5,280 nucleotides of DNA from Methylophilaceae bacterium UBA5127 (lineage in GTDB: Bacteria; Pseudomonadota; Gammaproteobacteria; Burkholderiales; Methylophilaceae), in NCBI GenBank assembly GCA_002414145.1, contig DHYP01000059.1, positions 28,452 through 33,731 on the forward strand. The letters run 5' to 3'. Of the stretch, positions 5,143 to 5,280 are shown piece by piece. Position 1 is the first letter of the stretch. Each line of letters starts with the position of its first letter. The notes beneath the pieces were generated by a model that worked only from the letters and a program-made list of their open reading frames with translations, searched no databases and had not been told where the DNA came from. The translations under genes were made by a program, and so were the position numbers.

Positions 5143-5280
5143 TTATTTTTTGGTTAAGCGTTGCCAAGTAGCCACTACCGTATCAGGATTAAGCGATACG
5201 GATTGTATGCCTTCGGCGACTAACCACTCTGCAAAGTCGGGATGATCAGAAGGCCCTTGTCCGCAAATACCCACGTATTT
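5143..5280 (-). CDS. ppsA: Phosphoenolpyruvate synthase, C-terminal 45 residues (runs off the right edge)
   Basis: The fragment reads [20 protein letters not shown], then [20 protein letters not shown] and RLTKK, ending at TAA (5145-5143). This is the C-terminal end of PEP synthase, which makes PEP from pyruvate and ATP, releasing AMP and phosphate. The cysteine in GICGQGPSD is the conserved general acid/base of the PEP/pyruvate-binding domain, equivalent to Cys751 in E. coli. The SVSLNPD segment is also diagnostic. The rest of the enzyme, including the phosphohistidine and the Thr targeted by PpsR, is outside the window. It is directly upstream of ppsR on the same strand, consistent with an operon. 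Confidence 0.95.
   Translation of the reverse strand, partial: KYVGICGQGPSDHPDFAEWLVAEGIQSVSLNPDTVVATWQRLTKK

Overview
The window is an AT-rich bacterial chromosome segment, most likely from a Gram-negative proteobacterium. The gene set suggests a betaproteobacterium of the Methylophilaceae (Methylotenera-like) type: a PEP synthase/PpsR pair, a secreted Cys-type glutathione peroxidase, a single-domain ArsC-like phosphatase/reductase, and two exported products with Sec signals. This taxonomy is an inference from protein character and base composition, not from a marker gene.

Layout from left to right. Minus strand 79..1 is the first 26 codons of an aldehyde dehydrogenase that runs off the left edge. 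Its roughly 300-bp upstream region is shared with a divergent plus-strand gene for a six-TM class III adenylate cyclase (376-1641). The cyclase is followed on the same strand by an arsenate reductase/low-molecular-weight phosphatase family gene (1740-2234). Convergent to this pair, on the minus strand, are three small genes of unknown function. They are a 129-aa four-TM protein (2297-2686), a previously easily missed 57-aa acidic protein (2823-2996), and an 80-aa secreted protein with a Cys pair and an Asn/Lys/Ala-rich tail (3306-3548). The last starts at TTG and ends in a strong intrinsic terminator. Divergent from it, a plus-strand exported glutathione peroxidase-like gene (3722-4282) ends 6 nt from the end of ppsR (4289-5125, minus). 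The gene ppsR lies immediately downstream of the 3' end of ppsA (5143-5280, minus, partial).

How the genes relate. ppsA-ppsR is a functional pair: PpsR switches PEP synthase on and off by reversible phosphorylation, controlling gluconeogenic PEP supply. The cyclase should make cAMP from ATP in response to an unknown membrane signal. The glutathione peroxidase and the divergent 80-aa protein are both predicted to be exported and both carry cysteines, so a shared envelope redox context is possible but unproven. The three small minus-strand genes are the least explained part of the window. No mobile element, RNA gene, CRISPR array or obvious multi-gene defence system was seen.
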